A stretch of DNA of 38,816 nucleotides. It comes from Zelonia costaricensis. Its lineage: Eukaryota > Euglenozoa > Kinetoplastea > Trypanosomatida > Trypanosomatidae. Both the position numbers and the translations under genes were made by a program. The stretch spans positions 1 through 38,816 of the forward strand of contig JASAOO010003306.1 of NCBI GenBank assembly GCA_030849075.1, read 5' to 3'. Below are positions 7,367 to 16,735 of the stretch, piece by piece. The notes beneath the pieces are model-generated. The model was not told the origin of the DNA. It saw only the letters and a program-made list of their open reading frames with translations, and ran no database searches. Position 1 is the first letter of the stretch, and the number at the start of each line of letters is the position of its first letter.

Positions 7367-9865
7367 ATGGCGCGCCCAAGTCTGTGCGCCGGCACGCGGC
7401 GCCGTGCCACCGCTGGTGCGCTCGCGGCTGCATCCATCGTCCTGCTGGCAATCGCCGCGCTCGCTGGTGCGGTCCCAGTCATCACCACCGACGCCGGACT
7501 CGCCATCGAGGCTGTCGGCTACCCGGATGGTGCGGTCCGCGTGACGGCCAAGTCGGCGACGCAGTGGACGTTCCAGCCCGAGGGGGTCATCCTGCCGGCG
7601 TCGGTGCCGCTGCAGGTGACACAGCCCCAGGCCGACGGTGGGGCGCAGTGGACGGCCACCAACGGCGAGTGCATTGTGACGATTCGCGTGGACGCCCCGC
7701 ACGTGCGCTTCAGCTACGCCTGCCACGACCACTTGCTGATTGAGGCGGTGGCCTTCGCCGATGCTGCGGCGGGGCCCGAGGTCAACTTCACGTTCCCGAC
7801 GGCGCAGACGATGTACGGTCTGGCCGAGCACGCCGCCGACCTCCCGCTCCGCCAGGGCGCGGCGTACGAGATGTACAACACGGACGCCTTCCAGTACCCC
7901 CTGAACAGCAGCAAGGCGCTCTACGGCGCCATTCCGTTCGTCATGGCCTACGCCCCGCAGGCCACGTGCGGCGTACTCTTCCTCAACGCAGCGGAGACGA
8001 ATGTGCACATCGTCCCCGACACGACCGCGCCGTCGTGCCGGTGGAAGCCCGAGGTCGGCGCCGTAGACCTCTTCTTTCTCCCTGGGCCGACGCCGGCGAA
8101 GGTGCAGCGCCAGCACGCCGCCCTCACGGGCCCGACGATGCTGCCGCCGTACTTCAGTCTCGGCATGCATCAGTGCCGCTGGAACTACATCAACACGCGC
8201 GACTCCCTCGCCGTCGACGAGGGTTTCGACAACCACAACATGCCATACGACGTCCTCTGGCTCGACATCGAGCACACCAACAAGAAGAAGTACTTCACAT
8301 GGGACAACTACGCCTTCCCTGACCCGAAGGTGCTCACCGACGCACTGGCTTCGAAGGGGCGCAAGCTCGTCACGGTCAAGGACCCACACGTGAAGCGGGA
8401 AAACGGCTACGAAATCCACGACGAGGCCACCAAGGGCGACTACTACGTGAAGGACGCGTCCGGGCGCGACTACGAGGGCGACTGCTGGCCAGGTCGCAGC
8501 TCGTGGCCGGACTTCCTCAACACCCGCACGCGGGAGTGGTACGCGCAGTTCCTCCACGACGACCGCTACCCGGGCGGCAACCGCGACGTGCACACGTGGG
8601 TGGACATGAATGAGCCGTCGGTCTTCCAGGGGGAGAAGGGCACTATGGCCAAGACGGCGGTGCACAAGCTGGACGACGGGCACACCGTTGAGCACCGCTA
8701 CGTGCACAACGCGTACGGGCTCTACTCGGTGCAGGCGGTGTACAAGGGCATGCTGGAGGCGGGCGGCCCCGGCGCGGCGCCGGAGCGCCCGTTCATCCTC
8801 ACGCGCAGCTTCTTCCCGGGCTCGCAGCGGTACGCGGCCATGTGGACGGGCGACAACATGGCCCGCTGGGACCACCTCGAGAACAGCATCCCGGAGCTGC
8901 TCTCGCTCTCCATCTCCAACTACCCGTTCTGCGGCTGCGACGTTGGTGGCTTCTTCTTCGACACGGAGGAGGAGCTCTACGTGCGGTGGATGCAGGCCGG
9001 CGCCTTCACGCCCTTCTACCGCGCCCACGCCCACCTCGACACCAAGCGGCGCGAGCCGTGGGTGTTCTCGACCGAGGCGCAGGCTATTGTGCGCAACGCG
9101 CTCGCGCTGCGCTACGCCATGGTGCCGTACCTCTACACCGTCATGTACCACGCCCACACCGAGGGCGACACGGTGATGCGGCCCCTCTTCTACGAGTTCC
9201 CGCGGCAGCCGGAGCTGCGCGAGGTGCAGAACACGTACCTCTTCGGCCCCTCCATCCTCGTCCAGCCGGTGGTGCACGCCGGCGCCACCTCCGTGACGGT
9301 GCCACTTCCGAAGGAGACCGTCTGGTACAACTATTTCTCCGGCGAGCGCGCGGCGGGCGAGTCGGTGACGCTGCCAGTTGACCGGAACACGATCCCGATG
9401 TTCCTGCGCGGTGGCCACGTCGTCCCGATGAAGCTGCGCCTGCGCCGCAGCACGTACGCGGCCCGCCTCGACCCCTTCACCCTCTTCGTCGCTCTCAATG
9501 CCGAGGGCAACAGCTACGGCGACCTCTACCTCGATGACGGCACCACCTTCAATTACCAGAAGGGCGCCTTTGTGCACCGCGCCTTCTCCTACTCCAAGCA
9601 CGTGCTGCGCAACGCCCCTTACACGGATGCCCCGGCTACCGCCGTGGCGTCGGCCAGCGGTCTCTACACGCCCGCCAACATGGTAGAACGGGTGGTGCTG
9701 TACGGCTTCGTCGGCAAGCTGAATGCGGTGACACTGGTGACGTCCGTTGGGGGCACGGACTCGGCGACGCCGCTGGTGTTCGAGCAGCTCGGCCAGACGG
9801 TAACGGTGCGCAAGCCCAGCGCGCTCATCGCCGCCGACTGGTCGATCCTGTTTGAGGCCGAGTAG
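7367..9865 (+). CDS. Glycoside hydrolase family 31 alpha-glucosidase, probable ER glucosidase II alpha subunit
   Basis: 832 aa from the ATG at 7367, chosen because it opens directly into a signal peptide: R-R-R at 11-13, then an Ala/Leu-rich core to about residue 34, with likely cleavage near L-A-G-A-V. The N-terminal beta domain (about 40-250) is followed by the GH31 barrel. The nucleophile signature W-V-D-M-N-E-P-S-V-F places the nucleophile at Asp413, and M-W-T-G-D-N places the acid/base at Asp496. The conserved R-A-H-A-H-x-D-T stretch lies near residue 553, and C-terminal beta domains follow. Length and motifs fit glucosidase II alpha, which trims glucose from N-glycans in the ER as part of glycoprotein quality control. 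No KDEL-type tail is present; the alpha subunit is usually retained through its beta partner, which is not in this window. A secreted or lysosomal maltase-type GH31 enzyme is the alternative. Confidence 0.88.
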   Translation: MARPSLCAGTRRRATAGALAAASIVLLAIAALAGAVPVITTDAGLAIEAVGYPDGAVRVTAKSATQWTFQPEGVILPASVPLQVTQPQADGGAQWTATNGECIVTIRVDAPHVRFSYACHDHLLIEAVAFADAAAGPEVNFTFPTAQTMYGLAEHAADLPLRQGAAYEMYNTDAFQYPLNSSKALYGAIPFVMAYAPQATCGVLFLNAAETNVHIVPDTTAPSCRWKPEVGAVDLFFLPGPTPAKVQRQHAALTGPTMLPPYFSLGMHQCRWNYINTRDSLAVDEGFDNHNMPYDVLWLDIEHTNKKKYFTWDNYAFPDPKVLTDALASKGRKLVTVKDPHVKRENGYEIHDEATKGDYYVKDASGRDYEGDCWPGRSSWPDFLNTRTREWYAQFLHDDRYPGGNRDVHTWVDMNEPSVFQGEKGTMAKTAVHKLDDGHTVEHRYVHNAYGLYSVQAVYKGMLEAGGPGAAPERPFILTRSFFPGSQRYAAMWTGDNMARWDHLENSIPELLSLSISNYPFCGCDVGGFFFDTEEELYVRWMQAGAFTPFYRAHAHLDTKRREPWVFSTEAQAIVRNALALRYAMVPYLYTVMYHAHTEGDTVMRPLFYEFPRQPELREVQNTYLFGPSILVQPVVHAGATSVTVPLPKETVWYNYFSGERAAGESVTLPVDRNTIPMFLRGGHVVPMKLRLRRSTYAARLDPFTLFVALNAEGNSYGDLYLDDGTTFNYQKGAFVHRAFSYSKHVLRNAPYTDAPATAVASASGLYTPANMVERVVLYGFVGKLNAVTLVTSVGGTDSATPLVFEQLGQTVTVRKPSALIAADWSILFEAE

Positions 9866-10886
9866 GAAAGGAGACGCGAAGCACGAGAGTGCGTGCGACG
9901 GTTTCCAGCTTGCGCGGGTTGGGTAGGTGTTGATAAGTGCAATAATGTTCTTCTTTGTTGTGTGGTGTTCATGGGCCGGATGTGAAGATGAGCCGGTGCT
10001 GGCAGAGCAAGAGGCGCCACGGATTGCCAGTTGCTGATGTGCCCACTCAACGCGGACGAAATACCAAAGTGCCGCGCATCACGTCGCACGCGGTCGAAGA
10101 GGGCTGATGTGCGCCAGAGTACCGACAAGCACTTGCTTTTGCCTTTTTTTGCTGAGACGGAAGAGTCAAACAGGGGAGCGGTGACAAGCCGAGGTTCGGC
10201 TGCGTCCGTCCGCGTGAGAGGACGGCAGTCCAGCGCTCATCCAGTGAAGAGGGTGATGAAGCTCGGCGGCTGGAAACGGAAGAGCTTGTCAGCGAGTGCG
10301 TGAGCGTGTGTGGAGCAGCGGGTGGGTGACGCTCTAAAGAGTGTCGCTCGATTGAGCTGCACTTCATAGCCGCTTTCACTTGGAGTGGATGGGCGTCTGC
10401 CACCAAGGCGACGCATGTGCTTGATGCTCTCCGCCGCTACGACCGCCGCCCCTGAGCGGCAGCGCCCAAAACAGGCGCATGATGGCGCCTCTGCTGGCAA
10501 GCACACCTCTACTTTCTGCCTCTCCTGCTCCTTGCCCGGCACTCCCTCCCCGCGCCAATCGCAGAGGCGCCTCAACGCCGCGCCCCATCCCTGCTCAACT
10601 TGTTTTCTTTTTGCCCTTGTGCGTCCTCGCATCCACCCCCGCGTCACACTTAGTAGAACACCCTTGGTGGCCACGCTCCGAGGCTCTCTCGTAGCACTAG
10701 TAGCCGTAGAACTCCTAGCACACCGCGCCGACCACCCACTCCCCGCCGCCTCTGTACTGCCCCGTGGCGCACGCGCAACCCCAAGAACAGCACCCACGCA
10801 GAGACACCCACCCAGCGGCAGCTGCAGCGACCTTTCTTCCCCATCCGTCATCCTTGCCGCCCCCCCCCCCCTCTCTAGTCATCGCG
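9866..10886. other. Intergenic gap, no gene recognised
   Basis: About 1 kb holding the glucosidase 3' UTR and the leader of the NDUFA9-like gene. T-rich tracts lie at about 10134-10150 and 10602-10620. The latter precedes several closely spaced TAG triplets (10651-10720) that could serve as acceptors. A pyrimidine tract with a run of 12 C (10860-10871) reaches almost to the start codon. Confidence 0.65.
10860..10878 (+). promoter_or_regulatory. C12 tract and TAG just before the NDUFA9-like start
   Basis: A run of 12 C is followed by a short CT stretch and AG at 10877-10878, only 8 bases before the ATG at 10887. If this AG is used the 5' UTR would be very short; otherwise the tract lies within the leader and the acceptor is one of the upstream TAGs near 10651-10720. 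Confidence 0.4.
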
Positions 10887-12326
10887 ATGCAGCGCCTCGC
10901 TCACCGCAGTGCGAGCGCAGTGGCCGCCGTCGCCGGTGCGCGCACGTTCTGGGACCCGTACGGCCACCAGCCCGAGTCCATTTTTCTCGACCGCAAAGAC
11001 CTCCAGCAGATGTACCCGACGCAGAAGCCACGGACGACCGGCGGCGGCTTCGGCTACGAGCGCGGCCCGTACTGGGCGGCGATGCTGCTGCCCAACCCCG
11101 CCATCCGCCTCCCCCACGAGCGCCGCCGCCTGAACCCGAAGCCCGCTAAGAACGTCACGGTGTTTGGGGCGAGCGGCTACCTCGGAGCTGAGGTGGTGCG
11201 GGAGCTGTGCGAGCACCCCGACATCGCCAAGGTGCGCGCCACGACCCGCTACCCCACCCTCATCCCGGAGGGCTCTGACCTCGATGTGCTGCTGCGCAAG
11301 TACCCCGATAAGCTGGAGCTGCACGAGTGCGACGTGACGGACCGCATCCAGGTCAACGTGGCGGCCAACGGCAGCGACACCCTCATCTTCGCCGTCGACT
11401 ACCACGCCGAGTACGCGAACAATAGCCACCACGACGTCTTCCTCATCGGGGCGACCAACGTGAGCTGGACGGCGCGCAGCGTGCGGGCGGAGCGGGTGAT
11501 CTTCTGCAACGGCCTGGACGCCACCTTCGCGTCGGAGTCGAACTACGTCGACTTCCGCGCGCGCGGCGAGGACGCCGTCGGTGCCAACCACCCAGACGCC
11601 ACCATCATCCGCTTTGGCCCGCTCTACGGCAAGAACTACCGTTACCGCGGCCTCGGCCGCTACATCTACCCCGCCTGCTACCCCAACACACAAGTGCAGC
11701 CCACGTGGGTCGTCGACGCCGCGCGCGCCGTCGTGCGCTGCTCCATGTCGCACCGCGCGGTCCGCTACAAGTTCGACCTCGGCGGCCCGCAGACGCTGAG
11801 CCACGTGGAGGCGTTCCGTGAGATCGCCCGCTACTTCGAGCGGCGTGCCGTCGTCCCGTGCTACCGCGGCTTCGGGCGCTTCTTTGGGAAGCTGGCGACG
11901 TGGATCGTGCCGAACCCGTGGTTCGACGACAACTACGTCCTCACCTTCGAGCTGGACCAGGTGAACCGGCGCAGTACTCTGTTCGATCGCCTGGCCAGCT
12001 GGGACCGCCTCGCCTACACCCCCCACTCCATCCGCGAGGCTGCTGAGATCGAGCGCGGCAAGCGCAAGCTGGCGCCCCTGGAGGAGCTCGATGTTGCGTT
12101 CAAGGCGCTCGAGGCGGCGGACAAGGCGGCCTTCCAGCAGGAGGAGGAAGCCGCGAAGACGTACGGTCTGCACCGCGCCAAGGCGGAGCCGGGCTTTGGC
12201 CGCACCGACGGCCTCGAGGCACTCGCGCAGGAGATCTACCCTGGTCAGCAGTTCCGCGTCAAGCCGCTGCAGGGTGCCAAGTACCCGTCCAACGTGAAGA
12301 ACCCCGGCCCGACCGCGATTCAGTAA
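10887..12326 (+). CDS. NDUFA9: NADH dehydrogenase (complex I) NDUFA9/39 kDa-type subunit
   Basis: 479 aa. The start at 10887 gives a mitochondrial-type presequence (M-Q-R-L-A-H-R-S-A-S-A, Arg/Ser/Ala-rich, no acids); the frame is open further upstream only through non-coding sequence. After a ~85-residue N-terminal segment comes the atypical short-chain dehydrogenase fold: the dinucleotide-binding loop G-A-S-G-Y-L-G lies at 94-100 after a V-T-V-F strand, and a later R-F-G-P-L-Y-G stretch is typical of NDUFA9. In this subunit the fold holds NADPH without known catalysis and stabilises the junction between the peripheral and membrane arms of complex I in the mitochondrial inner membrane. A C-terminal tail rich in Lys, Glu and Ala (about 390-479) extends the family core. 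The call is firm on the family; complex I is reduced in importance in many trypanosomatid life stages. Confidence 0.88.
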   Translation: MQRLAHRSASAVAAVAGARTFWDPYGHQPESIFLDRKDLQQMYPTQKPRTTGGGFGYERGPYWAAMLLPNPAIRLPHERRRLNPKPAKNVTVFGASGYLGAEVVRELCEHPDIAKVRATTRYPTLIPEGSDLDVLLRKYPDKLELHECDVTDRIQVNVAANGSDTLIFAVDYHAEYANNSHHDVFLIGATNVSWTARSVRAERVIFCNGLDATFASESNYVDFRARGEDAVGANHPDATIIRFGPLYGKNYRYRGLGRYIYPACYPNTQVQPTWVVDAARAVVRCSMSHRAVRYKFDLGGPQTLSHVEAFREIARYFERRAVVPCYRGFGRFFGKLATWIVPNPWFDDNYVLTFELDQVNRRSTLFDRLASWDRLAYTPHSIREAAEIERGKRKLAPLEELDVAFKALEAADKAAFQQEEEAAKTYGLHRAKAEPGFGRTDGLEALAQEIYPGQQFRVKPLQGAKYPSNVKNPGPTAIQ

Positions 12327-12403
12327 GCGAGGGCCTCCGCTGCGTGGGTCGCGAGTGTGCCGCCGTGAGAGAAGCTCCGTTTTTGTGAGCGTTTGTGAGG
12401 GTG

Positions 12404-12409
<6 letters not shown>

Positions 12410-12443
<34 letters not shown>
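12410..12443. repeat. (GT)17 microsatellite
   Basis: An uninterrupted GT repeat lies about 85 bases after the NDUFA9-like stop codon, so it probably lies in the 3' UTR of that message. Confidence 0.95.
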
Positions 12444-12444
<1 letters not shown>

Positions 12445-13313
12445 CTTTGGATCTGAGAAGGCGCCTGGAGTGTTCTGAACGTGCGCGTTCCTTTCTTTGT
12501 CGAGGGACAGAGAGAAGGGGGGATGGGGAAGGGGGAGAAGGCGGCGTAGGGACAGCAGCACCGGACCACTAGGGTGTGTGTGTGTTGACGCGTTCCGGAC
12601 CGACGGCCGCGTCTCACGCTCCGGCCCCCCCCCCCTAACTCAGCCCCACCCTGGTGGTGATTCTCTATAACGCCCCTTCTCACTCCCCTCTCGATCCGCT
12701 CCGTTCATTTAGCAGTACCGTAGTGTCTAGCACCCCACCTTGTTGCCCCTGCCGCCACATGTCTTGCTTGCCGCGTCGCCGCGTGCGCTCGCTGCCCTCT
12801 GCCGTTCCAGTCCCGTCCACCAGGCTCGGGCACAAGCGAACTCAACAGAACAACCCCCTCCCCCTCCCTTCCCCCTCCCCTCAAAAAAAAAAAAACCCGG
12901 CGCTCCTCTGCGTAGTACTCGGCGAGCGCGACACTCTCGTGGCGTCCAACGCAGACCGCCGTGGAGGGCCTCACCAACGCACTCTTTTCCTGGCTTCTTC
13001 CGGAAGCCGCAGAGCGCGTGTGCGTAGAAGCCGCAGTCCGACGCTTGCTGTCTGTTAGCGAGGCGACACCGCATCTCATCGCCCCCCGCCCCTCTTTCTT
13101 TTCCCGGTGCCTCGCTCGCGTGGGGCCGCAGGAGCACCGGAATGCATGACGCCTCCGCCTTGGCATCTCTCCCCTTTACGCTGTCCTGCCCTTGTCCCTC
13201 CCGCGTCGCTTTCTTTGTCCCTAACGCAGTCCTCCTGCGGCGCCTCCGGTCCCCTGCACCAGCCGTGCTCGCCCCCCCCCCCCCCGTTGCGCCCCTGCAG
13301 GCCCGGCGCCTTC

Positions 13314-13366
13314 GCACTTTCTTCGCGCGCTCTCTTTCCTGTCTCCGTGCGGGCCCACTCGCCCAG
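13314..13366 (+). promoter_or_regulatory. Possible spliced-leader acceptor for the zinc-finger gene
   Basis: A C/T-rich stretch (13314-13345) is followed by CCCAG with AG at 13365-13366, 20 bases before the ATG at 13386. An earlier GCAG at 13299-13300 after the C14 run is an equally plausible site. Confidence 0.4.
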
Positions 13367-13385
13367 CGCGGACGTGACGGGCGCG

Positions 13386-15500
13386 ATGCGGTCGTTAATG
13401 CCCAGCAGCAAGCCGCCTAGCCAGCGGCCACAGCTCCGTGTGTGCTACTTGTGCGGCCAGCAGTTCGGTGGTGCCTCCATTGGCATACACGTGCCCCAGT
13501 GCTACCAGAAGAAGCTGAGCCAGTGGGAGGTGGGGAACCCGGCCGTGCGGGGGCCGAAGCCGAAGCACCCTGACGCGGTCAACTGGAGGGGCGGCGGCGG
13601 CGCGACGACGGCGGAGACGAACCAGGAGCAGTACCAGGAGTTCAACGCCCAGCTCGTGTCGTGCCCGCACTGCGCCCGCACCTTTCTGCCCGACCGCCTC
13701 CCCGTCCACCTGCGCGGATGCAAAGGCGACGGCAAGGAGGCCACGTCGCCCGGCAAGGGCAAAGCAGTCGGCGGCGGTGGCGCCGCCTCCGGAAAGTGGA
13801 AGAGCGAACCGCGCAGTGCCTCGCGCGGCCGCTCCCTTTCCTCCGGCCCGCCGCTGCTGCCGACGTGCTACCTCTGCGGGCAGCAGTTCGGCACGGCCTC
13901 CATTGCCATACACGTCCCCCAGTGCTACGAGAAGAAGATGGCGCAGTGGCAGAACGCCGACCCGCACCTGCGCGGGCAGGCCCCGAAGCACCCTGACGCA
14001 GTGAACTGGCGCGGTCGCGGCGGCGCCTCGGCGCACGAGCAGGCAGAGGAGCAATTCCAGGAGTTCATCAACAACCTCGAGGCATGCCCCAACTGCAACC
14101 GCAAGTTCCTGCCGGACCGCCTCGTTGTGCACCTCCGCTCTTGCCGCCCCGGCAACCCCGCCAAGAGCGCCACCCCCAGCTCGAGCAGGACCGCCGCTGG
14201 GGGTGCAAGCGGCGCACGCGTGTCTGGGACAAGCACCGCGGCCGGGGCAGACGAGGCCGTCACTTCCGCGCGTGGCGGTGCGGCCGAGAAGGAGCGGCCG
14301 CCGCGGCCGATGTCGGCCACGAGCGAGGAGCGCCTCGACCCGAAGCGCAACCGCCTGCCTCGCAACTCGGCGCTGCCGTCCAAGAGTCGGGCCTGTCCGC
14401 AGTGCGCGGCGGTCGAGTACGACGCCGACGCGAAGTTTTGCCGCGAGTGCGGGCACGCCTTCGACGCTGGCAAGTCCTCCGCCCCGTGCAGGCACTGCGG
14501 CGAGCGCATCCCGCAAGGCTCGCGCTTCTGTGGCACGTGCGGGCAGTCCGTGCAGGGGGCCGCGACGGCCGAGCGCACTCCGGGGGAAACGAATGCGAAC
14601 GTGTCAGTGACGCGCAGCGTTGTGTGTCCCGCCTGCGAGGCGATCAGCGACGCCGACGGCAACTTCTGTGACAACTGCGGTGCGGCCCTCGGCGATGCCG
14701 ACGCGGCACCCGCGGCGCCGGTGGCGAAGATCATGCGCTGCCCGACGTGCGGCGAGACGGTGGCGGACGCGACGGCGCTGTTCTGTGAGGACTGCGGCGG
14801 GCGGCTCGAGGCGGCGGACGACGGTTCCGTGCCACCGCAGCGCACCGATGGCACCCTGCCGCCACAGGACGTGGCGCGGCTGTCAAAGCCCGCAGTCCGC
14901 GCACCGCAGGCGCAGCCGCCTGCACCGCAGCTGTCCAAGGCCCCTACAGCCACGCGAGGCGCGGCGAACGGCGCGGCGCGTTCCGGTGCAGCCGCACCAC
15001 GCGTCCCACCGTCGCCCGCCCTGCCCGCTGTGGACGATCAGGGCGACGGCGAGGACGCCTATGCCGAGGACGACGGGGAGCGGGTGCCGTGCGAGCACTG
15101 CGGCCGTCGCTTCGCCCCGGAGGCGCTCGCGCGGCACGAGCGCGTGTGCGCCACACAGAAGAAGCGGCGCGTGTTCAACGCGACGAAGCACCGCGTCGCG
15201 GACGGGGCCACCGCGGCGGCGAAGGCGTCCGGCAGCACCCCGCAGACGGCACCGAAGCGGGACTGGAAGTCCGAGAGCGAGGCGTTCCGGCGGGCGCTGA
15301 GAGAGGCGCGGCAGGTGGACCAGGTGCTCAAGGCGGGCGGGAACGCCAAGGACCTGCCGCCCCCGACGTACTCGGAGAACCCCGACTACCTTGCGTGTCC
15401 GCACTGCCAGCGCCGCTTTGCCCCGGACGTGGCGGCGCGGCACATTCCTCGCTGCGCGAACACGGTGAACAGGCCGAAGCCCCCGCCGCGGCGACGCTGA
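13386..15500 (+). CDS. Multi-zinc-finger protein: ZNF474/ZC2HC1-type C2HC fingers plus zinc ribbons
   Basis: 704 aa from the ATG at 13386 (a second in-frame ATG lies at 13398). Six C-x2-C-x11-H-x3-C fingers begin at Cys20, 93, 161, 234, 569 and 671. Between them, four Cys4 zinc-ribbon units begin at Cys337, 368, 414 and 452. The first and third fingers (C-Y-L-C-G-Q-Q-F, I-H-V-P-Q-C) match the style of ZNF474, the second and fourth the F-L-P-D-R-L type. The two pairs lie exactly 141 residues apart, showing an internal duplication. Linkers are Ala/Pro/Gly-rich and probably disordered. The ZNF474/ZC2HC1 families are found mainly in ciliated eukaryotes, so a flagellar or RNA-related role is possible, but nothing here decides it. 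A leader Met upstream (13107) is rejected because that stretch is non-coding in composition. Confidence 0.8.
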   Translation: MRSLMPSSKPPSQRPQLRVCYLCGQQFGGASIGIHVPQCYQKKLSQWEVGNPAVRGPKPKHPDAVNWRGGGGATTAETNQEQYQEFNAQLVSCPHCARTFLPDRLPVHLRGCKGDGKEATSPGKGKAVGGGGAASGKWKSEPRSASRGRSLSSGPPLLPTCYLCGQQFGTASIAIHVPQCYEKKMAQWQNADPHLRGQAPKHPDAVNWRGRGGASAHEQAEEQFQEFINNLEACPNCNRKFLPDRLVVHLRSCRPGNPAKSATPSSSRTAAGGASGARVSGTSTAAGADEAVTSARGGAAEKERPPRPMSATSEERLDPKRNRLPRNSALPSKSRACPQCAAVEYDADAKFCRECGHAFDAGKSSAPCRHCGERIPQGSRFCGTCGQSVQGAATAERTPGETNANVSVTRSVVCPACEAISDADGNFCDNCGAALGDADAAPAAPVAKIMRCPTCGETVADATALFCEDCGGRLEAADDGSVPPQRTDGTLPPQDVARLSKPAVRAPQAQPPAPQLSKAPTATRGAANGAARSGAAAPRVPPSPALPAVDDQGDGEDAYAEDDGERVPCEHCGRRFAPEALARHERVCATQKKRRVFNATKHRVADGATAAAKASGSTPQTAPKRDWKSESEAFRRALREARQVDQVLKAGGNAKDLPPPTYSENPDYLACPHCQRRFAPDVAARHIPRCANTVNRPKPPPRRR
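13443..14144 (+). repeat. Internal 423-bp tandem duplication in the zinc-finger gene
   Basis: The unit starting at 13443 (residues 20-112) recurs at 13866 (residues 161-253) with exactly the same spacing between its two fingers. Both copies share P-K-H-P-D-A-V-N-W-R-G and F-L-P-D-R-L blocks, at protein level and largely at DNA level. The intervening linker has diverged. Confidence 0.88.
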
Positions 15501-16261
15501 GCCCGGCCATGTGGCAGGCGCACTCTCGCTTCCTTGTACCTGTTCCTTTCTCCCGTGTGCCGTCCCGCCTCATGCTGCTCCATGTACACTAGCGAACGGC
15601 CCTGCACGCACCCGCGCGTCGCACTCCGCTTCGCCACTTTTCTTCTTTTTGTTTTCTGGGCGGAGGCTCTTTGTTGGACTGTCCCGCCCCGTGAGGGATG
15701 GATGCAGGCTTAGGCATTGTGCCTCCTGCGCTGGGAGGGACCTAGACTGTCTCGCCCACCCCGTCGCAGCCGCAAAGTTGGCGGGACCGTGTGACGTGCG
15801 TATCCGCAAAGTGCACGGTTGTTGAACAGATGTGTGTTTGTGTGTTTGTACGTGTGTGTGTTTGTGCTTCATTGCCCCCTCATCGTTTGTTTTTCTTGCT
15901 TCCTGTGTGACCCCCACGGCGTTCGCGCGCGTGTCGCACCGCACCTCGTCAAGGTACGCTACACACAACACAAACGAACGAAGAAGAAGAAAAAAATGGC
16001 CTCACCGAACCACGCACCCCACGTCTCGCGCGTCTCCTGCCCGCTCTCTCAGACGAGGAAAGACGCCGGGCTCCATCTGCCCCGACATCCCTCGAGTCAA
16101 TCCTCGCCTTCACGCCGGGGTCTTGAGTCCTGGTTGCTCCTCGCATTCAAGCGCGGCTTTGCGCTGCTGCTCCTCGCCCCCCTCCACCGCCACCGCTTCC
16201 ACCGTCTCGCACACCCATCGGAAAGAGGTCCACTCACTTACGTGCCGTATCACACAAGAAG
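15501..16261. other. Intergenic gap, no gene recognised
   Basis: A T-rich tract lies at 15637-15657, a GT-rich stretch at about 15830-15862, and a GAA/A-rich patch at 15981-15996. A C/T-rich stretch at about 16169-16210 is followed by AG at 16224-16225, the likely splice acceptor for the small membrane protein gene. Confidence 0.65.
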
Positions 16262-16735
16262 ATGCTGCGCCGCTGCCCTGTGGCTCGGATGAACCGGGGC
16301 CACCTCACCCCCACGCCGTCCAAGTACTCGGACCGCCCCGGCATGTGGGGCCCAGGCGCAGGACCAGTGAAGGACACGCTGGCGCGCCGCACCATGTTCT
16401 ACCGCATGCTAGCCATGAACAAGATCGGCCGCTGGACGAAGCCGTTCCGCACCAACCGTGCCCGCTGGGTGTGGCGCAAGACGCAGCTGCAGCTCTGGAA
16501 GACGTTCGTCATGTCCATGGTGTTTATCTGCGTCGTTCTCTACGGCAACATCTGGCTGTCGTTTGTCCATCACGCCTACACGGTGGGGCCGACGACGCCG
16601 GTGCTGGAGCGCAAGGTGCGTGAGCATCGCGTGTCCAAGCAAATCATGCAGATGGTTCGCGAGCGCGAACGCGATGTGACGCAAGAGGAGGAGGTAGAGA
16701 AGGCCCGTGCCGTCATCGAGGCCCAGAAGCACTAG
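16262..16735 (+). CDS. Small single-span membrane protein, possibly mitochondrial
   Basis: 157 aa from the ATG at 16262; M10 at 16289 is an alternative start. I do not recognise a family. The N-terminal 75 residues are strongly basic (many Arg and Lys, few acids) with an R-P-G-M-W-G-P-G motif. One hydrophobic helix lies at about 80-102, ending in W-L-S-F-V. The C-terminal 45 residues form a highly charged helix rich in Glu, Arg and Lys, probably a short coiled coil. Size, basic N terminus and single helix resemble accessory subunits of trypanosomatid respiratory complexes or the mitochondrial ribosome, but that is only an analogy. The spacing and an upstream pyrimidine tract with AG (16224-16225) support a real gene. 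Confidence 0.75.
   Translation: MLRRCPVARMNRGHLTPTPSKYSDRPGMWGPGAGPVKDTLARRTMFYRMLAMNKIGRWTKPFRTNRARWVWRKTQLQLWKTFVMSMVFICVVLYGNIWLSFVHHAYTVGPTTPVLERKVREHRVSKQIMQMVRERERDVTQEEEVEKARAVIEAQKH

Larger units (their letters stand above)
12327..13385. other. Intergenic gap with TG, C and A tracts
   Basis: No gene was recognised in about 1.06 kb. It contains a 34-base GT repeat (12410-12443), a run of 11 C (12625-12635), a C/T tract running into 13 A (12853-12895), a run of 14 C (13272-13285) and a final pyrimidine stretch before the zinc-finger gene. Open frames on both strands here follow base composition only. Confidence 0.7.

Noticed and set aside
7034..9601. 855-codon open frame on the minus strand opposite the alpha-glucosidase
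   Set aside because: It mirrors the G/C-rich third positions of the sense gene; the product is a Val/Arg/Glu/His-rich string without domains. The sense strand has a clear GH31 enzyme.
10875..12683. 602-codon minus-strand frame opposite the NDUFA9-like gene
   Set aside because: Shadow of the coding strand; its end translates the GT microsatellite as His/Thr repeats.
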